DNA of 64,000 nt. Source: Microbacterium yannicii PS01. Its GTDB lineage: Bacteria > Actinomycetota > Actinomycetes > Actinomycetales > Microbacteriaceae. The notes beneath the pieces are model-generated. The model saw only the letters and a program-made list of their open reading frames with translations. It had not been told where the DNA came from and did not search any database. Below are positions 9,310-17,472 of the stretch, in pieces. Numbering within the stretch: position 1 is the stretch's first letter; each line of letters opens with the position of its first letter. The stretch covers positions 62,001 to 126,000 of the forward strand of contig NZ_CAJF01000010.1 of the NCBI RefSeq assembly GCF_000304335.1. The letters run 5' to 3'. The translations under genes were made by a program, and so were the position numbers.

Positions 9310-9885
9310 ATGGCTGACATCGTGCTGTTTCCGTCCGTCCTCGGTGTCCGACCTGGTATTCAAGACGCGGCTGACCTGCTCGGGGAAGATGGGCACCGTG
9401 TTCTCATCGTGGACATGTACGGCGGCAGAGTCTTCGACGACTACGACGACGCCAGCGCCTACGAGGAGTCCATCGGCTACCCCGAATTGATGCGACGTGC
9501 ACGAGAAGCGGTGAAGGACATCCCCGACGGATTCCTGACTGCCGGGTTCTCGAACGGTGCGGCGATGGCGGAGTACGTGGCGACTCAGCGGGCGGTGAAG
9601 GGCGTGTTGATGTTTTCAGGTGCCCTGGATGTCAAGATGCTGGGTGCTGACTCCTGGCCCGCCGGCGTGAACGCCCAGATCCATTGCGCCATCGACGACC
9701 CCTTCCGAGATCAGGCGGGAATCGACGCGGTTGTGGAACAGATACGAGCCGCCGGCGCCGACGTGCAGGTGTTCGACTACCCCGGCGCAGGCCATCTGTT
9801 CACCGACCGGTCGATGCCCTCGGAGTACGACGCGCAGGCGGCAGGCCCACTGTGGTCGCGGGTGCGTGCGTTTTGCATGTCGTAG
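9310..9885 (+). CDS. Dienelactone hydrolase-family protein
   Basis: This 191-residue alpha/beta hydrolase begins MADIVLFPSVLG. It has VLIVDMYGGRVFDDY near residue 35 and the nucleophile motif GFSNGAAMA near 85, with Ser where classical dienelactone hydrolases have Cys. AGHLFTDRSMPSEYD contributes the catalytic His. It probably hydrolyses an ester or lactone. The start at 9310 matches the family N-terminus; an in-frame start 42 bases upstream would add an unrelated extension. Confidence 0.85.
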   Translation: MADIVLFPSVLGVRPGIQDAADLLGEDGHRVLIVDMYGGRVFDDYDDASAYEESIGYPELMRRAREAVKDIPDGFLTAGFSNGAAMAEYVATQRAVKGVLMFSGALDVKMLGADSWPAGVNAQIHCAIDDPFRDQAGIDAVVEQIRAAGADVQVFDYPGAGHLFTDRSMPSEYDAQAAGPLWSRVRAFCMS

Positions 9886-10086
9886 GTGCGCCCAGCGACT
9901 CCTCATCGAGACGCAGGTGGCAGCTGGCCCATCGCAGTGCACGTCGGCAGTCCGCCCCAGACCGGCCACGTGCGGCCCACGCCTCTCGTAGCAGGCGTAA
10001 TGTCGAGTGCGCTCCGCGGAAACGGTCCACGGAGGTAGGCCAGAACGCTGCAGATAGGTTCTGGCAAGCGCACCGGAGGCAACACA

Positions 10087-10581
10087 GTGACTACAGATTT
10101 CATCGTTCGGGGTGATCACCTCCCCGTCCTTTCCGCCCTCGCCGTTATCCAGGCGCCGGGGTCGCACTCTCCCCAAGCACTGATCTGGGGTCTCGACCTT
10201 CGGCATGAAGCGACGAGGCACGCAGCGCAGAAGCGGCTACGTCATACTTCTCGCGATGTCGCCGGGCTGGCGGCCATCTACCCCCGGCTCACTCATGTCG
10301 TGGTCGCCTACACGCACGGCGGCTCACTGCCCGAGGGGGCCTGCCTCGCGGCGGCAGCGCAGGCAGCCACGCGGATGCATTCCACTCTCGAGCGCAGCCG
10401 GGGTGAATCGGTCGATGTCGTCAACCTCGACGTCACCGGCTGGGAAGATGGCGAATTGCTTCGCGATCGCGTCCTCGAGGCCGTCGCAGGGAATCCCCGG
10501 GCAGCCGGCGATGCCGCACTCGCCTGGCACGACATCATCGACACCCCCATCCATTCCGCAGCCATGCGGCAGTTCTACTGA
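10087..10581 (+). CDS. Hypothetical protein
   Basis: This 164-residue protein starts at a GTG preceded by GGAGG at 10075-10079 with 7-base spacing. It has alternating strands and helices (LTHVVVAYTHGG, then SVDVVNLDVTGWEDGELLRDRVLEAVAGNP) that suggest a soluble alpha/beta domain. There is a weak resemblance to DUF4192-type actinobacterial proteins, not strong enough to name. No membrane segment is visible. Confidence 0.6.
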   Translation: MTTDFIVRGDHLPVLSALAVIQAPGSHSPQALIWGLDLRHEATRHAAQKRLRHTSRDVAGLAAIYPRLTHVVVAYTHGGSLPEGACLAAAAQAATRMHSTLERSRGESVDVVNLDVTGWEDGELLRDRVLEAVAGNPRAAGDAALAWHDIIDTPIHSAAMRQFY

Positions 10582-10738
10582 CACCTCCGGCCGCGGCCCT
10601 GGTCCTGCCCACGGCACCCAGACGGCGCCGCCTCCTCGCACGCCGCACGACGATCGACGAGCGCGCCGGTTGCTCATGAGGTCGGCCGCAGGGGTGCAAC
10701 CGGCTTGTGCCGGTCAGGGCGAGACGTCAGGTCGGCCG

Positions 10739-10801
10739 AGTGCCGGTCAGTGCTGCACGTCATAGACGACTTTCACGACACCGTCGGTGATGAAGCCGGT
10801 A
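10739..10801 (-). pseudogene. Internal-deletion scar of a DHFR-family gene
   Basis: Read on the minus strand this encodes YTGFITDGVVKVVYDV. That is the N-terminal YTGFIT of the intact gene at 6427-6993 joined directly to its C-terminal GVVKVVYDV. Similarity continues past the stop into CCGGTCAGTG. About 170 codons are missing, with the join at a short shared DG/NG segment. It appears to be the leftover of a related gene after deletion between short repeats, and is not expressed as a working protein. Confidence 0.7.
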
Positions 10802-10829
10802 TCGAGGGGATGTCCGATCGACGAGTTTC

Positions 10830-12035
10830 TCACCCTGTTTCTTCCGCCGCGGCGCGCAGAAGCCATCGGCGTTCGCTCTGGTTGCGTGTGAGTCGTGCTG
10901 CGAGGGCGTATGCGTCCCGGGCCTCGGCTGGTCGACCCGCGCGCGCGAGCAGGTGCGCTCGCACGGCAAGGGTCTGGTGGGTGGGCGCTGCCGTTATCGT
11001 GGTGAGTTCTGCGAGGCCGGCTTCGGCCCCGTTCACCTCACCGATCGCGACGCAGCGCCCAAGCGAGCTGATTGGTCCAGGGTCCAGTGCGCAGAGCACC
11101 TCGTAGAGCCCGAGGATCTGACGCCAGTCGGTCGTGTGGGCGGTGACGGCCTCGTCATGCACGGCGGCGATCGCCGCGCGCAGCTGGAACGGGCCGAGCG
11201 GATGGGAACGCAGCGCTTCGGTCACCAGCTCGACGCCCTCGGAGACCAGCTGGGGTCGCCACAGCGTGCGGTCCTGCTCCGCGAGCGGGACCAGCACACC
11301 ACCCGCATCCACGCGTGCGGGCTGGCGTGCGTCGGTCAGAAGGATGAGCGCGATCAGCCCCATCACTTCACCTCGCCACTCATACGGCGCTTGCGCCAGG
11401 AGCATGCGCGCCAGTCGGAGGGACTCTGCGGCCAGCGCGGGACGGCTGATCGCGTCCCCCTCGACAGCGGTGTGCGATTCGGTGTGGATCAGTCCGAGCA
11501 CATCGAGCACGGCAGGCAGGCGCTGCCCAACGTCGACGATCGAGTCGAGGGGGATGCCGCGGAGGGTGGACTTCGCTCGGGATATGCGCGTACCGATCGT
11601 CGCCTCGGAGACGACCAATCCGCGGGCGATCTCGCGGGTGGTCAATCCGCCGACGCATCGCAACGTCAAGGCCACCTGCGACCCGTGGGACAGCGCCGGA
11701 TGGCAGCACAGGAAGAACAGCAGGAGCGTGTCGTCCTCGTCCGATGACGCGAGGGTCAACTCCATCGACGCCACTCGTCGCTCGCGTTCCCGCCGCGCGA
11801 TCTCGGAGCGCATCGTGTCGATCGCTCGCCGAGTTGCGACGGTGACGAGCCACGCGACCGGTTGATTAGGGATGCCCTCGATACGCCATTGTCGGGCTGC
11901 GGCGATCAAGGCCTCCTGAACGGCGTCCTCCGCGTCGTCGAAGTTCCCGATCCGGCGCACCAGGATCGCCAGTGCCCGGGGTGCCGCCGCGCGTAGGGCG
12001 GAGGTGAGCGCGGCGGCAGGGGGTGGCGTCGGCAT
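10830..12035 (-). CDS. ECF sigma factor with C-terminal TPR-like extension (ECF42-like)
   Basis: This 401-residue sigma factor has region 2 (GNFDDAEDAVQEALIAAARQW) near residues 30-50 and region 4 (GGLTTREIARGLVVSEATIGTRISRAK) near 135-160. A long helical C-terminus (LRAAIAAVHDEA, then YEVLCAL, then RAHLLARAGRPAEARDAYALAARL) matches the TPR-containing extension of the ECF42 group. It lies 6 bases behind a YCII/DGPF-type gene on the same strand, the hallmark neighbour of ECF42. No anti-sigma gene is adjacent, in line with control through the extension. Confidence 0.88.
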   Translation of the reverse strand: MPTPPPAAALTSALRAAAPRALAILVRRIGNFDDAEDAVQEALIAAARQWRIEGIPNQPVAWLVTVATRRAIDTMRSEIARRERERRVASMELTLASSDEDDTLLLFFLCCHPALSHGSQVALTLRCVGGLTTREIARGLVVSEATIGTRISRAKSTLRGIPLDSIVDVGQRLPAVLDVLGLIHTESHTAVEGDAISRPALAAESLRLARMLLAQAPYEWRGEVMGLIALILLTDARQPARVDAGGVLVPLAEQDRTLWRPQLVSEGVELVTEALRSHPLGPFQLRAAIAAVHDEAVTAHTTDWRQILGLYEVLCALDPGPISSLGRCVAIGEVNGAEAGLAELTTITAAPTHQTLAVRAHLLARAGRPAEARDAYALAARLTRNQSERRWLLRAAAEETG

Positions 12036-12041
12036 CAGGGG

Positions 12042-12419
12042 TCACGTAGTGGCCGCGAAGTCCGCTTCGGTCCATACCCGCGCGATACGAACCCCGTCGG
12101 TCGCGGCCGCTTCCGGGAACCGCGCGGCGATCACGGCTGCCCGTGCTTCGTCGTCGACGTCGACGAGGTAGTAGCCGGAGACGACCTCGGTCACCTCGGG
12201 CAACGGAGCGTTCGTCACCAACGGTCCCTGGGGCCCACGGCTGACCAGCTTCTGGGCGTCGGTGTCGAGCGCCTTCGAGTCGACCAGCTCGCCCGTCGAT
12301 TCGAGCTCCGTTTGCACGTCCCAGTAGATCTGATAGGCCGCGGACCGCTCGTCATCGGTCATACCGGCGAACAACTCGATCACGGCCGGGTTGTTGTGGA
12401 TGAGAATGAGGTACTTCAC
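12042..12419 (-). CDS. YCII-related (DGPF-type) protein
   Basis: This 125-residue YCII-like ferredoxin-fold protein begins VKYLILIHNNPAV at a GTG with AGGAG nine bases upstream, and contains SGYYLVDVDDEARAAVIAARFPEA. It is the usual operon partner, and probable regulon member, of ECF42 sigma factors. Its biochemical role is unknown; an enzymatic role has been suggested for YCII proteins in general. The gene ends 6 bases before the sigma factor start, so the two are translated from one message. Confidence 0.85.
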   Translation of the reverse strand: MKYLILIHNNPAVIELFAGMTDDERSAAYQIYWDVQTELESTGELVDSKALDTDAQKLVSRGPQGPLVTNAPLPEVTEVVSGYYLVDVDDEARAAVIAARFPEAAATDGVRIARVWTEADFAATT

Positions 12420-12600
12420 TCTGTGCTCCTTGTTTCGGCCACCGGATGCGGCCATCTCAGTGTGTCGGAGCCATCGCCAAGATCTCGACATCATCCCTCC
12501 AACATCGTCCGACGCGCTCCCGCCAACGCCCGACCAGCCGCCTGGTAGGCGAGCCACCTCCGCGCGGCGACCGAACACGGATCGCCTCGCGAGCGAGTGA

Positions 12601-12735
12601 TCACAGCGGTCCGAATACGTCCTTGAGTTCAGCATGCAGGTCGAGCTGGTCGAGGAGCGGCGCAAGTTCGCGTTCCTCGAATCGGAAGTGCGATTCCATG
12701 ATCGCCGCGAAGCCCTCTAGGTGCTGGGCGAGGGC
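12601..12735 (-). pseudogene. C-terminal remnant of a hemerythrin-like (HHE) domain protein
   Basis: The minus strand encodes ALAQHLEGFAAIMESHF, then RFEERELAPLLDQL, before a stop. This matches the last helices of hemerythrin HHE domains, with the H-F-x-x-E-E iron-ligand pattern. Upstream the frame turns into Arg/Pro-rich sequence that is the antisense of the DUF998 gene, so the first helices and their His ligands are missing. It is probably a truncated, non-functional gene. Confidence 0.5.
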
Positions 12736-12948
12736 GCGGCGTCGTACTCGCGGCTGTCGCACAATCGGAAGACGCGTGCGAGGTGCCCGCCGACGGGAGG
12801 GCCTGCCTTCGCCACGGTTCGAGGATCCAGTGTGAACGCCCACTATGGCGCGCAAGTGGGAGCGGAATAGCGCAGGACTGCGAGCTGCCGTCGGTAGAGT
12901 GCGGCGCAGGAGGATGCCCGTGGTCGCTGCAGGTATGGCAGTCGGATA

Positions 12949-13551
12949 TTGAGCGTCGCTGACATCGCCGCCGTGACGGCGCTCGTCACCGGTGGGGCCA
13001 CAGTTGCGCTGATCGTAATTCTGCACGTGCTCGAGCCCGAGTACGACCCGTCCTGGCGGATGATCAGCGAGTACTCCGTCGGGCGATACGGGTGGGTCAT
13101 GCGCATCGCCTTCGTCACGATGGCGATCAGCCCGGCCGCGATGTGCGTGGCGCTGTGGCCGCTCGGCGGCGCGTGGACGATCGGCCTTGCCGCCGTTGCG
13201 CTGGGCGCGCTCGGTGCCGCGTTCATCGACGCCGATCCCATCATGACTCCGCGTGCTGAGGCCACGCGCGTGGGCAGGGCGCACACGGTGCTGGGTGGTG
13301 TGTTGCTCGCCGGCTTTCCTCCTGCCGCGCTGTTGGCGGGAGTCGGGGTGATGACCGCGCTCGGATGGGTGTTGGCGATCGCCTCTGTTGTTCCATGGGC
13401 CGGCCTGGTCTGGTTCCTCATCGCCGCTGCCCCCGCGCACGGGCAGGGCGGCTCTCCTGAGATTCGAATCGGATGGCCGGACAGGTTCTGCCTTGTGGCC
13501 TACCTGGGATGGGTGGTGGTCGCCGCTATCGGCGTTCTGTCCGTCGTGTGA
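12949..13551 (+). CDS. DUF998 multi-pass membrane protein
   Basis: This 200-residue protein has about six transmembrane helices and the DUF998 signature after helix 1: LEPEYDPSWRMISEYSVGRYGWVM. The start is a TTG; no ATG or GTG in frame lies close by. The function of DUF998 is unknown. It is the last chromosomal gene before the genomic island and is followed by a short palindrome that may end its transcript. Confidence 0.8.
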   Translation: MSVADIAAVTALVTGGATVALIVILHVLEPEYDPSWRMISEYSVGRYGWVMRIAFVTMAISPAAMCVALWPLGGAWTIGLAAVALGALGAAFIDADPIMTPRAEATRVGRAHTVLGGVLLAGFPPAALLAGVGVMTALGWVLAIASVVPWAGLVWFLIAAAPAHGQGGSPEIRIGWPDRFCLVAYLGWVVVAAIGVLSVV

Positions 13552-13559
13552 TGCAAGAG

Positions 13560-13575
13560 CGCCTTCGCGAAGGCG
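13560..13575 (+). terminator. Short palindrome after the DUF998 gene
   Basis: CGCCTTCGCGAAGGCG is a perfect 16-base palindrome starting 9 bases past the DUF998 stop codon. It can form a small GC-rich hairpin and is a plausible terminator. No T-run follows. Confidence 0.35.
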
Positions 13576-13722
13576 AACTCGCATCAAGCGCCATCTCGAC
13601 CGACACTTCCCGCGAGCGAGAACGCATCTCGGTCCGGCCCGACCCGCTTGAGTGTGGGCAAACTCGCGAAACTGGGACTCGAAGTCGCGAGAAAACGCCT
13701 GTCGGGAAGCGAAAAAGAATGA

Positions 13723-13743
13723 TGCCCCTGGAGGGACTCGAAC
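13723..13743. repeat. Distal attachment site (att), copy of the tRNA-Arg 3' end
   Basis: This 21-base copy begins TGCCCCTGGAGG and ends ACTCGAAC. It is identical to bases 37615-37635, which form the acceptor 3' strand and most of the T-arm of tRNA-Arg(CCU). Identity stops abruptly at 13744. It is the standard product of integration into a tRNA 3' end. Confidence 0.85.
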
Positions 13744-13859
13744 ACGTCTTGAGCATTTTGCATGGCGACGTGGAACGACAAGTTTCGCGGAATTACGCGG
13801 GTTTCTGAGAGTCAACCGACGTAGAGCGACGTCCGAAAACAGCCAGCGGCAAATGGAAT

Positions 13860-13933
13860 GCGGGCAAATTGCGGGCAAGAATCTGCTGTCGGGGAGTGGT
13901 ATTTCGGCCCACGCCGCGATCAAATGCGGGCAA
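13860..13933 (+). repeat. GCGGGCAA direct repeats, probable integrase arm sites (left end)
   Basis: GCGGGCAA occurs at 13860-13867, 13871-13878 and 13926-13933. The first two are spaced 11 bp, in the context AATGCGGGCAAATTGCGGGC. The right end has the same pair and spacing at 37535 and 37546. One helical turn between repeats at both ends is what arm-type binding of a tyrosine integrase would need. A related GTGGGCAA lies just outside the att at about 13654. Confidence 0.6.
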
Positions 13934-14075
13934 GCTTGCGCTGAACACAACGCCAAGGCGTCCATTTTGGGCACTCTGATTAAGCGCTGAGACCTTCGTT
14001 TAGCAACATGTTCGAACGGCCATCGGCACTCGTTGTGGCTGGCACCCCGCGAACAGACGGCATCCCCGCCGCGTC

Positions 14076-14720
14076 TCATCGGCCGGTCGAAGGCCCTCCG
14101 GGCTGGGACGGCCCCTGGTGAGGCGCCGCAGGGTCATATGGTCTGCCCGGGTTGTATGGGTCGACCGCCGGCGCCCGCCGGGGTTCCTGGATCCGTACCT
14201 CGGGAGCCAGACCCGAGTCGCGAGCGCGACTCATGAGGCGGGTCGCGGTGCTCTGGCTGATCTGCAGGGTGTCGGCGACGAGCTTGAGCGGCGGATAGCT
14301 GATCGCCGTCGCGACGCGATAGACGGCGATCGCGGCGTAGAGGGACTCGATGGGCTCGCGCTCCTCGTGCGCCCGCACGCGACTGAGAAAGTCGCGCACC
14401 GGTATGGGGTCGAGCTTGTCGCGATCCTCGCTGTCGACGTCGACGGTGACGACATCGAGAGCTGACCTCGTCATGATCCAGTGCGTTCGCACCTCGCGGA
14501 GCACCTGGCTAGTGACGTCGACGCCTTCCGCTTCGCGCTCGAGGGCAGCGAAGACGACCGCGGTGCGTCCGAGCATGTCATCCCACTCCACGCGGACGGT
14601 GATCGTGCCGGGAACGTCCTGCTCACCCGACACACGCGCGCGCCAGGACTTCGGGAGCGTCACCCCACTGCCGAGATCAATGCGTTCGTCGCTGAAGTCA
14701 TACACCTCGACGTCTGCCAT
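14076..14720 (-). CDS. Hypothetical island protein with HTH-like segment
   Basis: This 214-residue protein starts at MADVEVYDF. The C-terminal third holds YPPLKLVADTLQISQSTATR, a helix-turn-helix-like arrangement, followed by a Pro/Gly-rich tail (DPYNPGRPYDPAAPHQGP). The N-terminal half is beta-rich (ITVRVEWDDMLGRTAVVFAAL). It is divergent from the excisionase-like gene with about 120 bases between the starts, so it may regulate excision. A longer upstream frame lacks a sensible ribosome site. The family is not recognised. Confidence 0.65.
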   Translation of the reverse strand: MADVEVYDFSDERIDLGSGVTLPKSWRARVSGEQDVPGTITVRVEWDDMLGRTAVVFAALEREAEGVDVTSQVLREVRTHWIMTRSALDVVTVDVDSEDRDKLDPIPVRDFLSRVRAHEEREPIESLYAAIAVYRVATAISYPPLKLVADTLQISQSTATRLMSRARDSGLAPEVRIQEPRRAPAVDPYNPGRPYDPAAPHQGPSQPGGPSTGR

Positions 14721-14839
14721 GAAGCCCACTATTCCAGGTCCTCGAAGAATCGCGAAGAAGACTGTCGATCTTGGCTCAGGGGTGTGGTACTTTGCGACGA
14801 AGGGAGTGTGACACTGCTGGCTCACAGAAGGGCGGGACC

Positions 14840-15019
14840 ATGAACCGATCACAAGATTGTCTGGCACTGACGATGAAGGATGCCGCGAAGCTCGTCGGCG
14901 TCGACTACCGAACGATCAAGCTCGGCATCGAGAGCGGGACCATCCCCACGGTCCAGCTTGGCCCGCGCCGCATGATCCCTCGCGTGCCTCTTCTGCGCGC
15001 CTTCGGCGTCGACACCTGA
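14840..15019 (+). CDS. Excisionase-like small HTH protein
   Basis: This 59-residue protein reads LTMKDAAKLVGVDYRTIKLG, then GTIPTVQLGPRRMIPRVPLLRAFG. That is the MerR/Xis-type winged helix used by excisionase-family proteins (helix-turn-helix followed by an Arg-rich wing). ATG 14840 has GGGCGGGA just upstream. It lies about 1.1 kb inside the distal att site, the usual place for a directionality factor. It probably helps the integrase excise the island. Confidence 0.75.
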   Translation: MNRSQDCLALTMKDAAKLVGVDYRTIKLGIESGTIPTVQLGPRRMIPRVPLLRAFGVDT

Positions 15020-15238
15020 TAGCGGCGAACGGGCGGTGTAGCCCCACGTCCAAGCAGCCGGCAGGCACGGCGTGATCCCTGAGCGAGCGACGATCGATGC
15101 GGAACCGCCTTCGCGCGTGCTCACATACGACGGCACCGACGCGAGTTGACCGGGAAGTTCAGCACGGCCACTCGCTCTTCTCCAACGAAGACCTCAAGCT
15201 GAAACGCTAGCTTGACTGGGCTCACGGCAGGAGCGTCG

Positions 15239-17269
15239 CTACTTGTCGCCACCAGGGTTCAGTGTGAATGGGACGTTGAAGGCGGCTTCGAGGCCGGAGC
15301 GCAACGTCTTCAGCACGGTCTTCGTGCGGGGAGCAAGGCGCAGCTCGCTACCGAGCGCCGCGAGCCGCGTCGCGATGATCTTGTGGCCGACTCCGTCGGG
15401 CATACCCCTGTGCCGTGCCACGAACGTGTCGACGGCCTTCGCGATCGTCTGATCACTGCTTAGGTCAGCGGCCAAGATCCGCTCTACATGAAGCTCGTCG
15501 AGGTACGCATTCACAACTTCGAGGTACTGAGTGCGCTCAACGAAGTCTTCAATCGCTTTGCCGTGCGGGAGCTGGAACACATGCGACCGGGGTACGCCGG
15601 CTTCAAGCAACTGCTTCCTTCTCGTGTTCCCTGACGAATCTCCGTCGACGAGAAAGCAAGTAATGAGCGCGACCGAGTGCATCGCCTGCGCGATGGGAAC
15701 GTTGGACAGGCCGAACGCGATCTGGAAGTCGAGGGGACGACCGCCGTCCGCGAGCCGGAGCAATGTCGGTAGGAGGATCATCTCGGATACTCCTTCCGCG
15801 AGCACTGCTCGACGGAACGCAGAGAACGCCGCGGCCTCCGCTCCCATCGCAAAGAGCAGGTGCGAGAAACCCGGCTCGGAGTCAGTCCAGAAAGTGTTCG
15901 CCAAGGTGCTCACGCTTCGGTCAGTGGGATCCCGACGCACGACACGGATCCCGGTGCCGAGATCGAGCGGGAGACATCCGGGACTGTGAGTGGTGTAGAT
16001 CACCTTGTGAACATCGAGTTGATCAGTGAGCACTCGCACGAGATCTGCCTGAGCGTCGTAATGGAGATTGCGCTCCGCCTCATCGATCATGAGGACGGGA
16101 GGGACGTCCAACTCTCGCGCGATCAGGAAACAAACCAAGCCAAGAAAGGTTCGAAGACCATCGCTGCGTTCACTGATTGGCGTGACCGTGAAGTCAGCGC
16201 TGTCAACCTCGTTTATGTTCACCTCGACGAGCCCGCCTTCATTAATCGCGAGCTCGACGGAGAGCGCGGATTGGCTCCATGACGGTTGCAGTCGCTCGGA
16301 CAGCGCCGCGTTGACGCGCCGCTCAAGACTGCGCATACGTGCCGGCGCACCGCTGCTGATCGCTAGCCACAACTCGTCAACAGAAGTTTCTGCGATGGCG
16401 AGCAGGTTTCGAAACGGTGAACCGGGGTTCGCGCGGGTCGCATCATCGGCGAGGTTATAACGCTCGCGGATCTCTCGGTCTTCGTCCGTGAACAGAAGGA
16501 ACTTCGGAGCGCGCTCCTCAAGGGTCCTGCGGATGGCGGCGCCGGGGCTGGCCTTGCGCGCTGCGACCAGTGCCTGCTGAGTTGCCTCGGCAGATTTCGC
16601 GATCGCGGCCCGAAGCGCGGCCAGTCCCGTTCCACGACCGGGAACCCCCAGCACATCCGATCCGAAGGCCTTGAGTGCGGCGAGCTCGCCTTCCAGTGCC
16701 TCGAGGGCATCGGAGTTCGACTCCTCGGAGGCGCGAACGATCGCTTTCGAGAGCGTGCCTGGAATTGGTTCCCGTCGGTCGACCGCGTGCTCATCAAGGA
16801 CATCCGCGGCGTTGGCAATCGCGCTACGAAGCGACTCTGCGAGTGCCCGCGCCTCGGTGAACGGTTTCGGGTTCCTGTTCACGGTGAGGTCGGTGCCGGT
16901 AACCTGCACGCCCGACGCTTTTCGACTCACGCGCAGCAGAGTGAGATTGTCTTTCGAGATCGCGATGTCTGGATCGATGTCGAGTGCGGCCACGCTGGCC
17001 AGATCGGTGGCATCAAGCCTGAAGCGTGCCCTGACGACAACGTCGTCTGGCTGCGGCGGCCGCTGCCGGTTAAACGATCGAGGATCGAGTGGGACGGTGC
17101 CCTCCGAGCTCAGCCATCGAAGACCATCGAGGACTGAGCTTTTCCCGGACTCGTTGGGACCAATAAATGCGATCGTCGGACCATCCACATTGCACCTGGT
17201 AGAACGCAGCCGACGATAGCCACTGAACTCAATCTCTATCAACCGCACTGGCATTCCTTCCGCAGCCAT
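15239..17269 (-). CDS. OLD-family ATP-dependent nuclease (AAA ATPase plus TOPRIM)
   Basis: This protein of about 676 residues has an N-terminal SMC/RecF-type ATPase (IEIEFSGYRRLRSTRCNVDG, Walker A GPNESGKSS), a coiled middle region, and Walker B PPVLMIDEAERNLH followed by IYTTHSPGCLP (D-loop/H-loop region). A C-terminal TOPRIM-like nuclease follows (VLAEGVSEMILLPTLLRLADG, then CFLVDGDSSGNTRR). This order defines the OLD family, which includes GajA of Gabija and phage P2 Old. ATG 17269 has GGAG eight bases upstream. No UvrD/GajB gene is adjacent; an HNH nuclease is divergent from it instead. The likely role is phage defence. Confidence 0.85.
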   Translation of the reverse strand: MAAEGMPVRLIEIEFSGYRRLRSTRCNVDGPTIAFIGPNESGKSSVLDGLRWLSSEGTVPLDPRSFNRQRPPQPDDVVVRARFRLDATDLASVAALDIDPDIAISKDNLTLLRVSRKASGVQVTGTDLTVNRNPKPFTEARALAESLRSAIANAADVLDEHAVDRREPIPGTLSKAIVRASEESNSDALEALEGELAALKAFGSDVLGVPGRGTGLAALRAAIAKSAEATQQALVAARKASPGAAIRRTLEERAPKFLLFTDEDREIRERYNLADDATRANPGSPFRNLLAIAETSVDELWLAISSGAPARMRSLERRVNAALSERLQPSWSQSALSVELAINEGGLVEVNINEVDSADFTVTPISERSDGLRTFLGLVCFLIARELDVPPVLMIDEAERNLHYDAQADLVRVLTDQLDVHKVIYTTHSPGCLPLDLGTGIRVVRRDPTDRSVSTLANTFWTDSEPGFSHLLFAMGAEAAAFSAFRRAVLAEGVSEMILLPTLLRLADGGRPLDFQIAFGLSNVPIAQAMHSVALITCFLVDGDSSGNTRRKQLLEAGVPRSHVFQLPHGKAIEDFVERTQYLEVVNAYLDELHVERILAADLSSDQTIAKAVDTFVARHRGMPDGVGHKIIATRLAALGSELRLAPRTKTVLKTLRSGLEAAFNVPFTLNPGGDK

Positions 17270-17472
17270 CGTTTCGACTCCGATACTGGCACGCACGTGA
17301 AGAGGGCGTGCGTTTAGAGTCCCTCACTGGGCATGGCCGGTGAGGGGTGTGTAGCGAGGAGAGCGGAGCTCGATCGTTCTCGCCGCCAAGCAGGTGTCGG
17401 ATAGTGCGGTTGCTGATAACGCGCAAGCGACCTTTACGATCGTTGTCGACGGCCTCGAGGACCGAGGGACAA

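Noticed and set aside
13723..13743. Possible second tRNA gene
   Set aside because: Only 21 bases match the tRNA-Arg 3' end. No cloverleaf can be built, so it is an att site.
12601..14079. A 492-codon minus-strand frame across the DUF998 gene and att site
   Set aside because: Most of it is antisense to DUF998 and low-complexity. Only the last 44 codons look like a real protein remnant (hemerythrin).
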